Below, in pieces: positions 23,218 through 34,637 of a stretch of DNA of 64,000 nt (position 1 is the first letter of the stretch; every line of letters begins with the position of its first letter). The notes under the pieces were generated by a model. It was given only the letters and a program-made list of their open reading frames with translations. It was not told the origin of the DNA and made no database searches. Made by a program: the position numbers and the translations under genes. The DNA is from Purpureocillium takamizusanense (lineage: Eukaryota; Ascomycota; Sordariomycetes; Hypocreales; Ophiocordycipitaceae). The stretch covers positions 5,580,001 to 5,644,000 of the forward strand of contig NC_063069.1 of the NCBI RefSeq assembly GCF_022605165.1, written 5' to 3'.

Positions 23218-24877
23218 GAGTTGTGCTTGAGGCCCTGGCGGGAACGTCGTGTCGTCATCCGATTCGTATTGTCGCTACAATTTATTACTTTTCTCGTTGA
23301 CATGAGCGAGCGATGCTGGGATGAGTTTCGACCGAGTTGTGGTCACGAAACGAATTGTGCCCTTTCGAATTTGATCCGGGCCGTCCCGGCAACGCAATTC
23401 ATCTCGGAAATTTCTGCCATCCACGCTTCTTCCCGCTCTGTGCATCTAGACTTCATCAAAAGGGGTCCTCCAAGCATGTGTTGTGGGGGTCCCTGGATCG
23501 ACCCATCGCACATCAACAGCTCCCTGTTATCTTGTGCTACCCTTCTGCTCAGCTCACTGATAACAAGCTGTTGTCCATCAGAAAAGGACCGGATTCTCAG
23601 CCTGACCTGTTGATGGCTTTGCTGTAGAGCACATATCGGCAACCCTGCGGCATGTTTCACTTGCACAACATAACCCTGCTTTTGCTTCCCGCAGAAAGGA
23701 CCAATTCTACAATGTTGATCACTCCCGCGTTGCATCCCAGCGCAAGGAGCAAGTCCATTTGGCATGTGAAGACGTGTTTTCTTTTGTTCGGGCCCCCAGT
23801 TTCGTCTTGCCTTGGCCTGGCTCGTGCGACTGTTGCAGGGCCAAACCCTCCGGTGGAAAGACAGCTGACGCCCCGCGCTGTACCACCCCCTCCCCCACGA
23901 TCTAGATCCATCATGGCACCACCCCCCTCCCTGGCGCGTGGTCGTGGCGTCAAAGCCTCCCGTTTCGCTACGGCCAGGCATCCAGCCTCACCAGAAGCCG
24001 GCTGCTTTGAAATCGGCGCCCCAGCCAGCCACAGCGCCATCAAATTTCGGTACGGCAGTTCGTCCCTACTAACTTACTACGCTTTACTGGTACAGTGCCC
24101 CCACGCATTTCCTGCATCCCATTGTTGAGCAAGATACTGCTAGGACCGTGCTTCCCCTGCCATCAGTGTCCAGGTCAGTGTGGCTGACGGCTTTCGGGAT
24201 CCGGGGTTGGGAGGGGAAATGCCTTCTTCATCAAAAACCACAGCAGCCGTCACAGAGAAGTACCATAAGATACGCCCACAATTGTCGCCTCCGTCACTCC
24301 ACGAGACTTGCCTCAGCCGTCTTGCGCCGTCTCCAAACCACCATTCCTGCTTGTCCATCCGCCTTTTCATCCGTCGGAATGCGACATTACATGCAATGCA
24401 GGCATTCCAAGAGGCTTGAACGGGCTGTCCCCTAGCACATGATGCTCCTGCAGTGCAGCCTGCATCTTGCAGGCTGGCGTGGGACACCCGGACTTTGAAC
24501 GCCGGCCAGGGACCCGCTCTCATCAAGGGCCGTGGAATGGACCGTGCCATGCCCGCCGCAAGGGCTTCTCGCAGAGAGCCTTTCTGAAAAGGGTGGCGGC
24601 CACTTTTACTGTATGTATGAGACAGCGGCAGCCCTGCGAATCGTGACTTCGCATGGTCCATGTGGAAAGGTACGTCAAGCCTAACGCGATCGAGGGAAGT
24701 GGAAGTGATAGATGGTTTGACTACAGTAGCTTCATGTTGTTGGCTCAATGCGCACGCAGGACTCGGTGGTGCATCGGTCTCTTTCTCTTCCTAACCCTTT
24801 TCCAACACTCTGGGCGCAGGGCACAAAACGCCTTATCACGGACGTGAGATGGTGACCCTTGCTTCCCTCTGTTGTGA

Positions 24878-24907
24878 TGTGAAAGCTGGCGAAGGCCAGC
24901 TTTCACA
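24878..24907. repeat. Perfect 13-bp inverted repeat (hairpin)
   Basis: The arms TGTGAAAGCTGGC and GCCAGCTTTCACA are separated by the four-base loop GAAG. The left arm is preceded by a partial echo, TTGTGA. Confidence 0.9.
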
Positions 24908-27400
24908 ACAAGTTCAAATATGACGCGCAGTTCAAACCCCAGGTATTTGTCAACTATCTCGCAGGCGGACCAAATTACGTGGCAGGGGCAAGGTAACTCT
25001 GGTCGTGATCCGAGGTCGTACTCTGCAATTTGTCAATATCCGTTTCCCTCACCACTTCCCGGAAGGGGACAGCGAGGCAAGAACGGGAACTGCGCCCTGG
25101 ATATCTCTCTGAAGGCAGTCGCCATAAGCTTGTAGTACCTAGTAACCGGAGCTGCCCGACCTCAGGGGGCGTCTCTGTAGGGGGTAGCAACGCGCTGTCA
25201 TACTGAAAGTGCGCCCGGCCACCGTGCCGCCCAAGACGTTTGGCCCTATCAGTCCTGGACGCCTGAAAGGCTGGCTGGCCTGATCTCTTACCATCTTGTC
25301 GTAGGGAGCAGGCCGAGGCTACCAGCCACTGTGAATGGTACGTACACGACAGCCCCAAATGTGATCGTGGCAAGATCCTACCATGCCAACATGCACATAA
25401 TCTCACCACCTGCTTGACACTCGACAGGAGCTTTGTGGGGGGTTGCCCACAGGTCTGCCAGTCCTGCCACATGCGGGTCCTTCATTTCTAAAAGATGCAG
25501 GGGCAGGCTGATGATACTGCTGCTAGTGTTGTGCTGAGCCGTCTTGGCAACAAATAACGCGGAGAACAACTCAACAAAATACGATGCTTGAATGCTACCC
25601 TCGGCCCGCGGGCCCCTTGTTATGCTCCGCGATGCTTGCTTATACCCAAGAATGTTGCACGCTTGCCAGGCGGATGTAGACATTGCAGAGCTGAACAGTA
25701 ACTAGTTATGTAGTAGACGGGACGATGCGGAAAGCAAGTCCACCTTGTCCCCGAGCCGCCTTAATAGATGTCCGCGGAATCGAGCCCGCGTTTCCCAATG
25801 GGGCATGACAAACGTCAAGCCTGCATCGCCAGGGAGCCCATGCATGTCTCACCTGGTCGTTTCCGCGTTCTGATTCGGTGTCTTGTTATCGACGCTGCCG
25901 TTCGCAACCGGACTCTCCGCGCTGAATCGCCCACACACGACATTGCCGGCTACCACCCGCAAGGATCGCGAACGACTAATAATTTACGGCCCGGAAGCCG
26001 GCCCGCGCGATCGCGGCGGAAGCGCCGATGCAAAGCATTAGCATGGGTAGGGGTCCCTGTACGGAAGTGGGGAGCAGGGACGACGACGCGGGTGGGAAAG
26101 GAGGCGGCGGGTGACGGCGGCCGCCCGACGCTCCGAACCTTCTTCGCGTGACGATATAGCAACGAAGACATGCGCTGCGACCCCAACCCAGCGCAAGCAC
26201 GAGAGTGGAAAGCGGCCATCGCCAAACCGGCAGCGCTCCCGCGAGCGGCCCACGGACACTGCCGCGTTCGTTCAAACGTCAGCGACAGTGGCAGCCAAAG
26301 GGTATCAGTGCGCGGTATCATTACGCGAAGAGGGTTCTGTAGCAAGGGCAGACAGCCTTGCTTTTTTTTGATGCGGTCCGGTTGCCTAGTTGCGTATGTA
26401 TGCTCATCCTTAAAACTACAAGCTAGCTAGTTGCCTCTAAAATAAAGGATGAGGCGAAGGAGCTGCGCGTAACTATTGACGCTTATGGATAGGGGGGATA
26501 TCGCTCTCACATCAAACGGATTGCTTTCTCCAAATCTCGACTACACAATGACAGAACTTCCTCATTCTAATGTATGGTAAAACTAGTGGGGTCTCTCCTA
26601 ACCCCTAATAAGAGATACTTCCTACGAGGTCTGTTCCTGCAGCGGGCTTATGCCTTCACTTTGGCTGTCCTAGAGGACCGCAAACCCCGTAGACCGGATA
26701 TTCGGCCGCAGTCAACATGAAGAAAAGGGCTTTGTTGATGGTGCTCAGTCTGACCATGCAGCGAGCTCAATATGCCGTGCTTCATATGCCCGTTGCAACA
26801 TCAAGGGACGACTTCCAGTCTGGTCGTTTGCCGGCCGCCCGGTCCACCCCTTACCATTGCCTTTGTCTGTCTTGGGCCCGCGAAATGCAGTCAGTTCAGC
26901 TCAACTCGGTCAAATCATGTGAGCTGACGGTGCTATACCATACGGCAGACAAAAGCGTCGTCGGGCCATCATCTCCGCAAGTTATCACCAGGCTACATCA
27001 AGGTAGTGGGAGCGACAGGGCATGCGACAAGTTCGCCAAAGAGGCGAGGCCAACAAGCCCGGTCTGGCTGAACACCAAGGTAGCATCGCAATGCATCATC
27101 GGTGGAGTGCGGCACGAGCGGGTCCAGCTGCTATCACGGCGGAAATGGGTCGGAGATGGCCCTCCGAAGCACAAGGCGAGGAAATTCATGATTTGTTCGC
27201 CAGCGTTATGTTAGGGGGGGTGAGTTGATGTCAGGCAACGCCGACGCGAAGTGAGCTGAAACTGTCACTCGCTGGCCATGGAGGCTCATCTCACAAGCAA
27301 AAGTCAGAGCCTCGAGCCGAGGCGGCTTACACGACCGGCTCGCGGCTTAGGAAGAAACCACGAGGCATACACCAGGCACATAGCACATCTCAACGGCAAG

Positions 27401-27407
27401 TATAAGT
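27401..27407 (+). promoter_or_regulatory. TATA-like element of the hydrophobin gene
   Basis: TATAAGT lies 108 bases upstream of the hydrophobin ATG. A pyrimidine-rich stretch (CTTCTTTC and similar) between it and the start is typical of strongly expressed fungal genes. The assignment is inferred from position. Confidence 0.5.
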
Positions 27408-27514
27408 ACAGACCGCGTTTCTCTCCGACATCAGCTACTCTTCTTTCAACACCCTTCATACACCAACACTCACACTTCCTCAAACAAAGCCTCGGAACAA
27501 CCACAACCACAACC

Positions 27515-28034
27515 ATGAAGCTCCTCGCCGTCACCGCCCTCTTCCTCGGTGCCGTCATGGCCGTCCCCACCAACCCCCATGACGGCTACAACGCCTGCCC
27601 CCACGGTCTCTTCTCCGTCGAGCAGTGCTGCGCCATCAACGTCCTGGGCGTCGCTAACCTTGACTGCGACTCTCGTGAGCTCTCCTAAATCCTAATTCTC
27701 TTCCTCTCTAGTCGTCGTCTTCTTCTTCTTCTTCTTCTTCTTCTTCTTCTTCTTTGGCTTCCACTTTTGGGCATTGCATGATGCTGATTCTCCCTTCCCT
27801 GATAGCAACCGAGTATCCTCGTGATGCCGATCACTTCCGCGAGGTTTGCTCCAAGAGGGGCAAGTTTGCCCGCTGCTGTGTGCTTCCAGTGGTACGTACG
27901 TTTTGTTTCATGAGCTTTTAGTATTGGCCGCCCCAGGATGATCTGTCATCGATCAGAACAACGCAAGCGCTAACACATCTGGGGATTGCAAGGCTGGCCA
28001 AGGCGTCCTTTGCGTCCAGCCTGCCGGCGCCTGA
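27515..28034 (+). CDS. Class II hydrophobin
   Basis: A small secreted amphipathic protein that coats hyphae and spores at air-water interfaces. Three exons (27515-27674, 27806-27891, 27993-28034) give 95 residues. Intron 1 (27675-27805, GTGAGC...GATAG) carries a (TTC)n tract and intron 2 (27892-27992, GTACGT...GCAAG) follows LPV. The signal peptide is 1-16 (LLAVTALFLGAVMA). All eight cysteines are present in the hydrophobin pattern, with CC pairs at QCCAI and RCCVL: ACPHGL, QCCAINVLGVANLDC, VCSKRG, RCCVLPV, LCVQP. The short spacing and the VLGVANLDC core identify class II, and the length is typical for this class. It faces the Argonaute gene tail to tail, 352 bp away. Confidence 0.95.
27718..27753. 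repeat. (TTC)n microsatellite in hydrophobin intron 1
   Basis: About eleven TTC units inside the 131-bp intron, between the donor and the branch region. Confidence 0.9.
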
Positions 28035-28386
28035 GCTGGGCAATGAATCTATGGGTCGACGCGCTTCGAGCCTCATTCTATACATGCAAATGGTGTGCTT
28101 GGCATCTTTGTTGCTGTTGTGTGTTGTGGGAACGGACGTTGCAAAGTTACGAAGGCAAGACACCTCATCAACTCTCCCTCGGCAAGTCTGGGAACTGTAA
28201 ATTGATGGGTGTCAAACGCTGTACTAAATCAAATTTTCGTACCATCTGCGATATCTCTCAACGCGCTCGTGCGCCCTCCTTGTGCCAATCTGAGACTAAT
28301 AACGAACGCCTGATTTTTTACCCCCATGATATGATCCGCCTCGGTCCCAAACGCCGAGCTGGCCCAACTCCCTCCCCAACTGGTCG
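28035..28386. other. Convergent intergenic between hydrophobin and Argonaute
   Basis: These 352 bp hold the 3' regions of both genes. No ORF of interest or clear terminator element is recognised. Confidence 0.5.
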
Positions 28387-31300
28387 CTAGATGTAAAACA
28401 TCGTGTCTCTGAGTCTCTCGTGTACCCTGATATCGTCGCTGGCGCCGCCAAAGCCGCCCGCGCTCTCCGCCACGGACGCGTTGCTCGATCCTTCAAACAG
28501 GCTCGACAGGTAGCATCTGGCCCTCTCGCAGAGGATGTCCGCATAGTACGCCGGCGTGCAGATGCTCACCGCCTTGGTTGCGCGTCCAAAGGTGTAGCAC
28601 ATGTTTTGCGTCAGCTCTTGCAGCTCGTCTGCGGCGGCTGCCTCGGATGTGGCACGGGCGTGCCTCGCGCGGAAGATCTCGTCCAGCACGACGACGTAGT
28701 GCGCTGGCCGCGCAGTACCCTGAAGGGCGGTGTGTGCCTGGAGAAAGAAGTCCCAGCTTCTGCCCTCGGTCACGCCGCGATCGACAACCGTACCGGGCTT
28801 GGTGTTGCCGGAACGGTCCATGTCAGCCTCCGAGGTTGGGTAGAAGCGTGTGTGGTGTCGCTTCCCGACAATGACGACCGTCATGCGAGGCAGTCCCTTC
28901 TTCTGCGTGTCGACCGGGTACACTTCCTTGCAGGCAGCACGAAGGAGCGGCAGTTCCTCACTAAGAACAAGCTGATACTGCCCCTCTGAGACGCCGTCGC
29001 GATACACGAGTATGTTTTCAGGAAGCGACGCGTTCTTGCCTTTGGTGCGCCAGAGCTTGAGACGAGACAGGAGCATCTCTTTGAGGTCCCCCACCATTTC
29101 TTGTCGTCTCTCGGGCTGGATCCTCAAGACGGCCGGCCACTGCCCCATGGCCTTGTCGACGCTGGCAACCATGCCGGCAATGCTGGGAGCCGAAAAGGAG
29201 GATCCCGGAGACGGGTGAGTGACGTCGATGCCGACAACCATGGTTTTGCCCTCTGCAATCAAGTCGTTCCGCATGGGCTCCACGATCTGGTTGCTGCCGC
29301 CGAGCTTGAGATTGAACTTGAGGGCCTCGTTGCGGAAATACTGGTCTTGACCGCCAGGCTTGGCAAGCTTCTTGCCGACGCAGCAGATGGTCTGGATGCC
29401 GTACCTCACATCACCGAGATGCTTGATGCGGTTATAGAGAGGAATTGGGCCGGCTGGCAGCACCACGAAGAGGAGCTCCAGGTCTTTCGCAGCGCCTTGG
29501 AGAATCGCGTCAAGCGCCGGGTCCTCTTCGTCGCGAAGGGCCAAGCGCTTCAGCGGCAGCACGGGCGCGCTCGCGGCAATGCCCGTGTCTCGCAGGACGG
29601 CGTGGAACTTCTTCATGATGTCCGTGAGGCTTTCCAGAGTGAATTTGTGAGCACCGCCGTACATGGCATCAGGGAGATCAATGTACAAGCACGACCACTT
29701 CCCAAGGGCCATGCTAGTGTTGAACTTGAGGGCTGGGCCGCCGTGAGGAACCATGTTCCAGCCTCCAGCCATCATTTGTGCCTTTTGGTTGGACTTGTAC
29801 AGCACTCTCGGGCTGGCCAGAACGCGACCGTGAACGGTAACGAGGTCTGAGCCAACCGTGATACCAAACGATGCCTGTGAGCGGTCAGTGTGTTGAAGCA
29901 AGAGCTTTGATGAATGTGGCGCGTACTAGCAATGGGTTGGTGGTAGGAGAAAGGCCAGCCGTGCTGAGACCCTGCGCGACGATGGATGTTGCATTATCTG
30001 CCGGCCGACGGACGGCGAACCTGATCATGTTTTGCGTCTGACCAGGATCGAGTTTCGTCTGTGCCGCCTGACCGGGGAGAACAGAACAGACCTGGGCAGG
30101 AAGGTAGGAAGGCCTTTCGCGCGTGCCGACGTTGACGACCGGCAGGGCAGGGTTGGCGATTTTGATGTTGTGCGCTATTCAACGGTTAGCTATGCAAACA
30201 TAGCTGGGTCGAGGGCGATTTTACTCTTCAAGAAGAAATCGTAAACGGAGATGTAGCATCCTCCAGATGAAGCCTTCTCCTGACTGGCTTTACCGCCCTT
30301 GCCTCCTTTCTTCGCGCCGGCGGGGGAAGAGGATGTCGCGGGCTGAGCATCGAGCCAAAACTCAACGCCCTTGGCCCCCGCGCCATAAGCTTGCACTCGG
30401 GGTGGATGCGGCAGGCCTTGGCCATCGCGGGGGCCTGCTAAAGAAATAATGGTCTTGACGCGTGGAATGACTTGGCCCTGTCGGTTCCTCTTTTCACGGA
30501 GATGCGTCGTCGCGACGCGGAGCTTCTTCAGCGTGCGCTCCAGCTTGGGCAGCCCACGAGCCGAGCCAAACGTCAGCATGAAGCGGTCAAGCGGGCCCGC
30601 TTGGTAGAATGCCCCGTGGCTGACGTTGACGTTGACGAGCACGCGGGCCGTGGCCGCGCGGACACTGGCATAGAAACCGCGGATAGCGGTGAGACAGCCG
30701 CCGAGGTCGAGCTGATCCGAGGCGGCCGCGTTCATGGCAAACGTCTTGGACGACCCGATGGTGGCGAGGTTGCCAGCCGACTTGGCGTAGTGATTGAGGA
30801 AGATGTTGAAGGCCTGAATCATGGGCAGCTTGGTGTCGTGATTCATGTTTGTCGACATGCTCGTCGACGTGACGTACTCGATGAGCTCGGAAGCGGATAG
30901 GACGTTGGTGCGCTGCAGCGTGACCGCGTAGACGGTGGCGTTTTCCGCCGCTTCATCCTCGCCTTCCTCGCGGTATGGGATTTGGACGACCTGATCAGGG
31001 AACTCGCGACGAGATATGAGGGTCGACCTAAAGTCAGTGACGACGTCTTCTCGGACGGCATCCAACGCCGCCGACTGCAGCAAGAGGCGCACGACCTGGG
31101 TCGTCTTCCTCTTCGGAGCGGTAGGCTGGATGGAAACGTCATAGCGATACAGGACGAGCTTCGTGGAGACGTCAAAGGTAACGTAGTTGCTCCAGAGAAC
31201 CACGGCCTTGCCCTTTGTGCCGTATCCGGGTCGTACGGGAAAGGCCTCCTTGAGCTGGAGGCGGTCGAGGCTGAGGCCCTTTCTGCTCGCCTGGATGGCG

Positions 31301-31571
31301 TCCTCGGCGCGGGTGACTATCGCATCGGGAGCACGGAGTCCTCCAGGAGATCTGACCACGGACCGAAGATTGCCCTACTATTAGTCTTGCGAGGGCCATG
31401 AGGATGGCAGCAGGGCCCTACGTACCTGAAGACGGTTGGTGGAGGGGCACCGCCTCCGCGGCCGTAGCCACCGCGAGGAGCTCCGCCGCCACGAGAGCCT
31501 CCCCCGCGGGGGCCACCACGACCGCGGGGGCCACCACGACCGCGGTGGTCGAAGCCGCCGCGAAAAGACAT
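28387..31571 (-). CDS. Argonaute (RNA-silencing slicer)
   Basis: The small-RNA effector of quelling or meiotic silencing (QDE-2/SMS-2 family). Four exons (31571-31426, 31351-30225, 30174-29927, 29874-28387) give 1002 residues. Introns of 74, 50 and 52 bp use GTACGT...GGTCAG, GTAAAA...AATAG and GTACGC...CACAG. The choice of acceptor for intron 1 is the least certain, because a TAGTAG acceptor lies 27 bases upstream. Residues 1-47 are RGG-repeat rich (GGPRGRGG). The N and linker regions follow, then PAZ (about 300-430, with YISVYDFFLK joined to NIKIANPALPVVNVG), MID, and PIWI (about 640-970). The catalytic triad reads Asp724 (VVGIDVTHP), Asp800 (VYRDGVSEG) and Asp953 (PAYYADIL), the D-D-D form usual in fungi, so slicing activity is expected. 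I cannot say which silencing branch it serves. Confidence 0.93.
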
Positions 31572-33086
31572 GCTGGGGCTGTCCCTTGGATGTTTGTTCT
31601 GATGCAGGTATCAACACGGGATCGCTGTGGAAGCCGTTGAGGTTAAAGGTGCGCTAAAGAACAGCGACCGAAGTGGCGCTGTGGGGTGATGAGGGGAACA
31701 AAAAGGCTGGAAAACTACGTAATGCAAGATGGATGTGAGTGGAGTGGGGGGCTGTTGTGGAGGTGATGAAGGAGGAAGAAGATGGACGAGGGGCACCGCA
31801 CCGAGTGGCAAGTTACAAACCCCCAGGTCGAAGAGAGTTGCACAACTACCTATAGTAGTGGTAGTGCATGCCTGATGAGGTGCAAATCGCAGGCCGCCCG
31901 CCGCATCATGCGGCTCTGCGAGAAAGTGCACTGTATCAGTCGTCGCGATGTGCAACAAGTCGCCGACCCCCTGCATCTGCATCACTGCAGTCTGCCTGCC
32001 TCTGGATGCCGTGCGACTACACAGTGGCGGTGTGCACCTTCACTGCCTCCCCTCCGAGCCTGTCAACAAACTATGAGGGTTGCCTCCGTGGAACAAGAAG
32101 GTGGCTATGATGAACAGGCCCGCCGGTGTGCACCGGACAACCAGCAGGTGCGACAGGAGGGAGAGGATGCAGCAGTCATTCACACACTCGCTGTGCATGC
32201 ATGGTGAGTAAGGATGCACCATCTGGTGCTCAGCCAACAGACAAACGCGCGTTTGCCCATGAAACCTGCGACCTGTTCGTTTAGGCCTCTTCCCTTCCAC
32301 GGCATGCATGTATGAAGTATACTGTACGAGGTTGGGTTTGGCGGTCCCTGTTGGACGCAAGCGATGTTCTCGCGACATCCTGTATGCCAGACGCCAGCTC
32401 GACACAACTACCTGAACACGGACGATGGAAAGCGTCCGAGTCTGACATCTACTCGTCGCGGGTGTGCGTCCCACTGTCCCCAAACTCTATCGCGGTTTCA
32501 CTGGTAGGATAGCAGGCAGGTAGGCAAGGCAGTGCCTTGATTGTACCCTGAATGCTACGGTAACACCTGCCTCATGCCCCAACGCCTGGTCAGTAATCCT
32601 GTAAATGTTAACGCGGGGTAAGCAGCGATGTATTTCCGAGCACTTTTGCAGTTACTTCCAAGGGCAATTCCTCTGTTATAAATGGTGTAATGACCGCACG
32701 ATATAGCAACCTGTCTACTATATGCGAAAGGTAGATCTTTCCCTCTGGGTTGTCACAGAGACATGATAAACCCTCCACCGTAACATTGATCGCCCGCTTC
32801 GATGTCACGTTCACATCGGCACTCAGTGGCTAAGATCTCAAACTGGGAGCCTCCATGAAAGCCCCGCGATTTGCCTGGACCAGGCCGACGTTTCCGGTTG
32901 GTTCGCAAGTCGCACGGCCTTCTCGCTGCCGACACATGCAGCAAGCAGAGGCTATGCATCTGGCACCTCTTAGCAGCCTTATAATGGGGTCCATAGAAGG
33001 AGAGCCGCAAGCCAAGAAAAACTTGCTCTATCCATCATTGTTTGGCTCATTACTCGTTAGCCACTTCTCCAGCAAGCATTTCCGAC
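31572..33086. other. Divergent intergenic between Argonaute and polytopic membrane protein genes
   Basis: 1.5 kb that must hold both promoters. Nothing coding is recognised, and the ORFs here lack motifs. A CT-rich leader precedes the Argonaute start. Confidence 0.5.
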
Positions 33087-33824
33087 ATGGCGACTTGTCA
33101 TCTTGACGGCAATCCAGACATGTACGGGCTGGGCATCCGTGTTGGATTCTACTTGCAATGGCTGAGCCTGGTCCTTGCTGATGCTCTTGACGTCCACGGC
33201 GAAAACGCTGCCATCCGATACGCTAATACGTCTTTTGTTGTTGCCGAGTTTCTCGCCATCATCATTCAGATATCACGAGCGACAATTGAGCCAATCGACA
33301 TCTACATCGTGCTTCTGCTCTGTTTTGGATCATTCCTATTTCTCGTACCGCTTTGGTTATGGCGAATCCTTACCCGCTTCAATCCTATTCTTGATCCCAC
33401 CCGGTGGCGGTCTATAGAGCCGAGCACCTTCGACAATCAGTTGAACTACTTGCTTCTCATTGCGGTATCTTCTTTTCAAATATGGTTCTGGGCAACTGCG
33501 ACCAGCGAGGGAACTGCAGACTGCCCCATTTACGGCTTCATCTTCGCCAAAATACCATTGGACAACACGCCATTCCGTGCAGTCAACTTATTACTATACT
33601 CATGTCTACTTCTCATAGCCGCATCGTCTTATATTGTGCTGGCGAAACCTCGCAAGATTCTCAAACACAAGGGCACGGATACATTAATGGAGGACCTCCC
33701 TGATAGTACTGAAGGCGACTGCGAAAGCACGAGTAGCGCCACCAGCAACGGACACGCATCTCGCGGCGCGAAAGATAAGTACGCTGCCCTCTCAAGTCGC
33801 CCACCACCGCCACAGGGAAACTAA
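33087..33824 (+). CDS. Uncharacterised fungal polytopic membrane protein
   Basis: A single exon of 245 residues from ATG 33087; an in-frame ATG 15 codons upstream is less likely because the conserved part begins just after 33087. The N-terminal segment [24 protein letters not shown] recalls a widespread, unnamed fungal family whose members begin with a GNPDxYGLGIRxGxYxQW motif. About five hydrophobic segments follow: 13-33, 51-69 ([10 protein letters not shown]), 75-95 ([16 protein letters not shown]), 126-146 ([14 protein letters not shown]) and 175-196 ([15 protein letters not shown]). The tail of about 50 residues is hydrophilic and Ser-rich, ending RPPPPQGN. No catalytic motif is seen and the function is unknown. 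A collagen-like gene follows on the same strand 113 bp downstream, so the two may be coexpressed. Confidence 0.75.
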   Translation: MATCHLDGNPDMYGLGIRVGFYLQWLSLVLADALDVHGENAAIRYANTSFVVAEFLAIIIQISRATIEPIDIYIVLLLCFGSFLFLVPLWLWRILTRFNPILDPTRWRSIEPSTFDNQLNYLLLIAVSSFQIWFWATATSEGTADCPIYGFIFAKIPLDNTPFRAVNLLLYSCLLLIAASSYIVLAKPRKILKHKGTDTLMEDLPDSTEGDCESTSSATSNGHASRGAKDKYAALSSRPPPPQGN

Positions 33825-33937
33825 TAAAGTCAAGGGCGGTTTTATTACGAAGTCTCTATAGCGCGTCGGAACTCGCAGTCGGCACGGTAATCATCGCCGC
33901 GTCAGAGCTCACAATACGCTGGAATCGGATCCCGAAT

Positions 33938-34637
33938 ATGGCTTCTCTAGATTCAGCCGGCCAAACAATCCCTCTTGTCATCGGCTTGCTGGTCATCATT
34001 CGCGTTGTCTACGCCTACTGGCAAAAGGACTCAATAACATCTGCCAGCAATGAATCTAATGGCATATCTATACCCAGCGGTCGAGTCTCTAATGGAGTTA
34101 TAGCTTTGCCGGGCCCCGCAGGGGCCCCGGGAGCTCCAGGCGCTCCAGGCGCCCCAGGTTCCCCAGGCCCCAGGGGGCCAGAGGGCCAGCCGGGTCCTCG
34201 AGGCCTCCCAGGCCCCCCAGGCAACGCAGGCTCCCTAGGCCTCCAAGGCCCCCGAGGCCTCGACGGCCCCCGAGGCGTCCAAGGCCCACCTGGCCTCCAA
34301 AGCCCCCCAGGCCCACCTGGCCCAGAGGGGCCTCAAGGGCCACGGCCGAGGCCCGTGAGGGCCGGAGGGAGTCGGACTACCCGCGGCCGGGGGACTACCA
34401 GACGTCCCAGGGTCGACCAGCGGTCCCGTCGCCCTCAACGCACTGGATCCTTTACAACTTGAAGGGCTTGACCCATATCGCGCTCACCTTGAGCGGGAGT
34501 ATTCTGTCCCAGTAAGCTTGTCGATATCACGGCTTAATTCACTTGGTTCGAATGTGGTGGGACATCAAAACTGCGACACGATGCGACGACATGCGCGACA
34601 AAAACGTTGGGATATTCGAACTCTTGTGTCGGAATAA
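33938..34637 (+). pseudogene. Membrane-anchored collagen-like protein with frameshift
   Basis: From ATG 33938 the ORF reads a short N-tail, one membrane helix (11-27, [14 protein letters not shown]), and a Ser/Asn-rich linker. A collagen-like run of about 25 Gly-X-Y triplets follows (residues 59-135, for example [30 protein letters not shown], with one Gly-to-Ser break at LQSPPG). The open frame then leaves the Gly-X-Y pattern and stops at 34462. A different frame, open from 34359, resumes with [15 protein letters not shown] and runs through coding-like sequence (EGLDPYRAHLEREY, RQKRWDIRTLVSE) to a TAA at 34635. That implies a net +1 base between about 34343 and 34375. This is either a real inactivating mutation, a read error in GC-rich repeats, or a natural truncated form. 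The role is unknown; fungal collagen-like proteins are often surface or adhesion proteins. Confidence 0.7.

Larger units (their letters stand above)
23218..27514. other. Gene-poor intergenic, 4.3 kb, with perfect hairpin
   Basis: It contains a perfect 13-bp inverted repeat (24878-24907). An uninterrupted 165-codon ORF at 26717-27214 (+) starts with ATG but has no recognised motif or signal, and is not called as a gene. The right end is the hydrophobin promoter. Confidence 0.5.

Noticed and set aside
24140..24748. A 202-codon minus-strand ORF
   Set aside because: No domain, signal peptide or compositional support, and several overlapping ORFs on the other strand.
26717..27214. A 165-codon plus-strand ORF starting with ATG
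   Set aside because: Hydrophobic start but no recognisable protein or splice context; left as unproven.
34098..34343. Minus-strand Gly/Leu-rich ORF
   Set aside because: Antisense of the collagen repeat.
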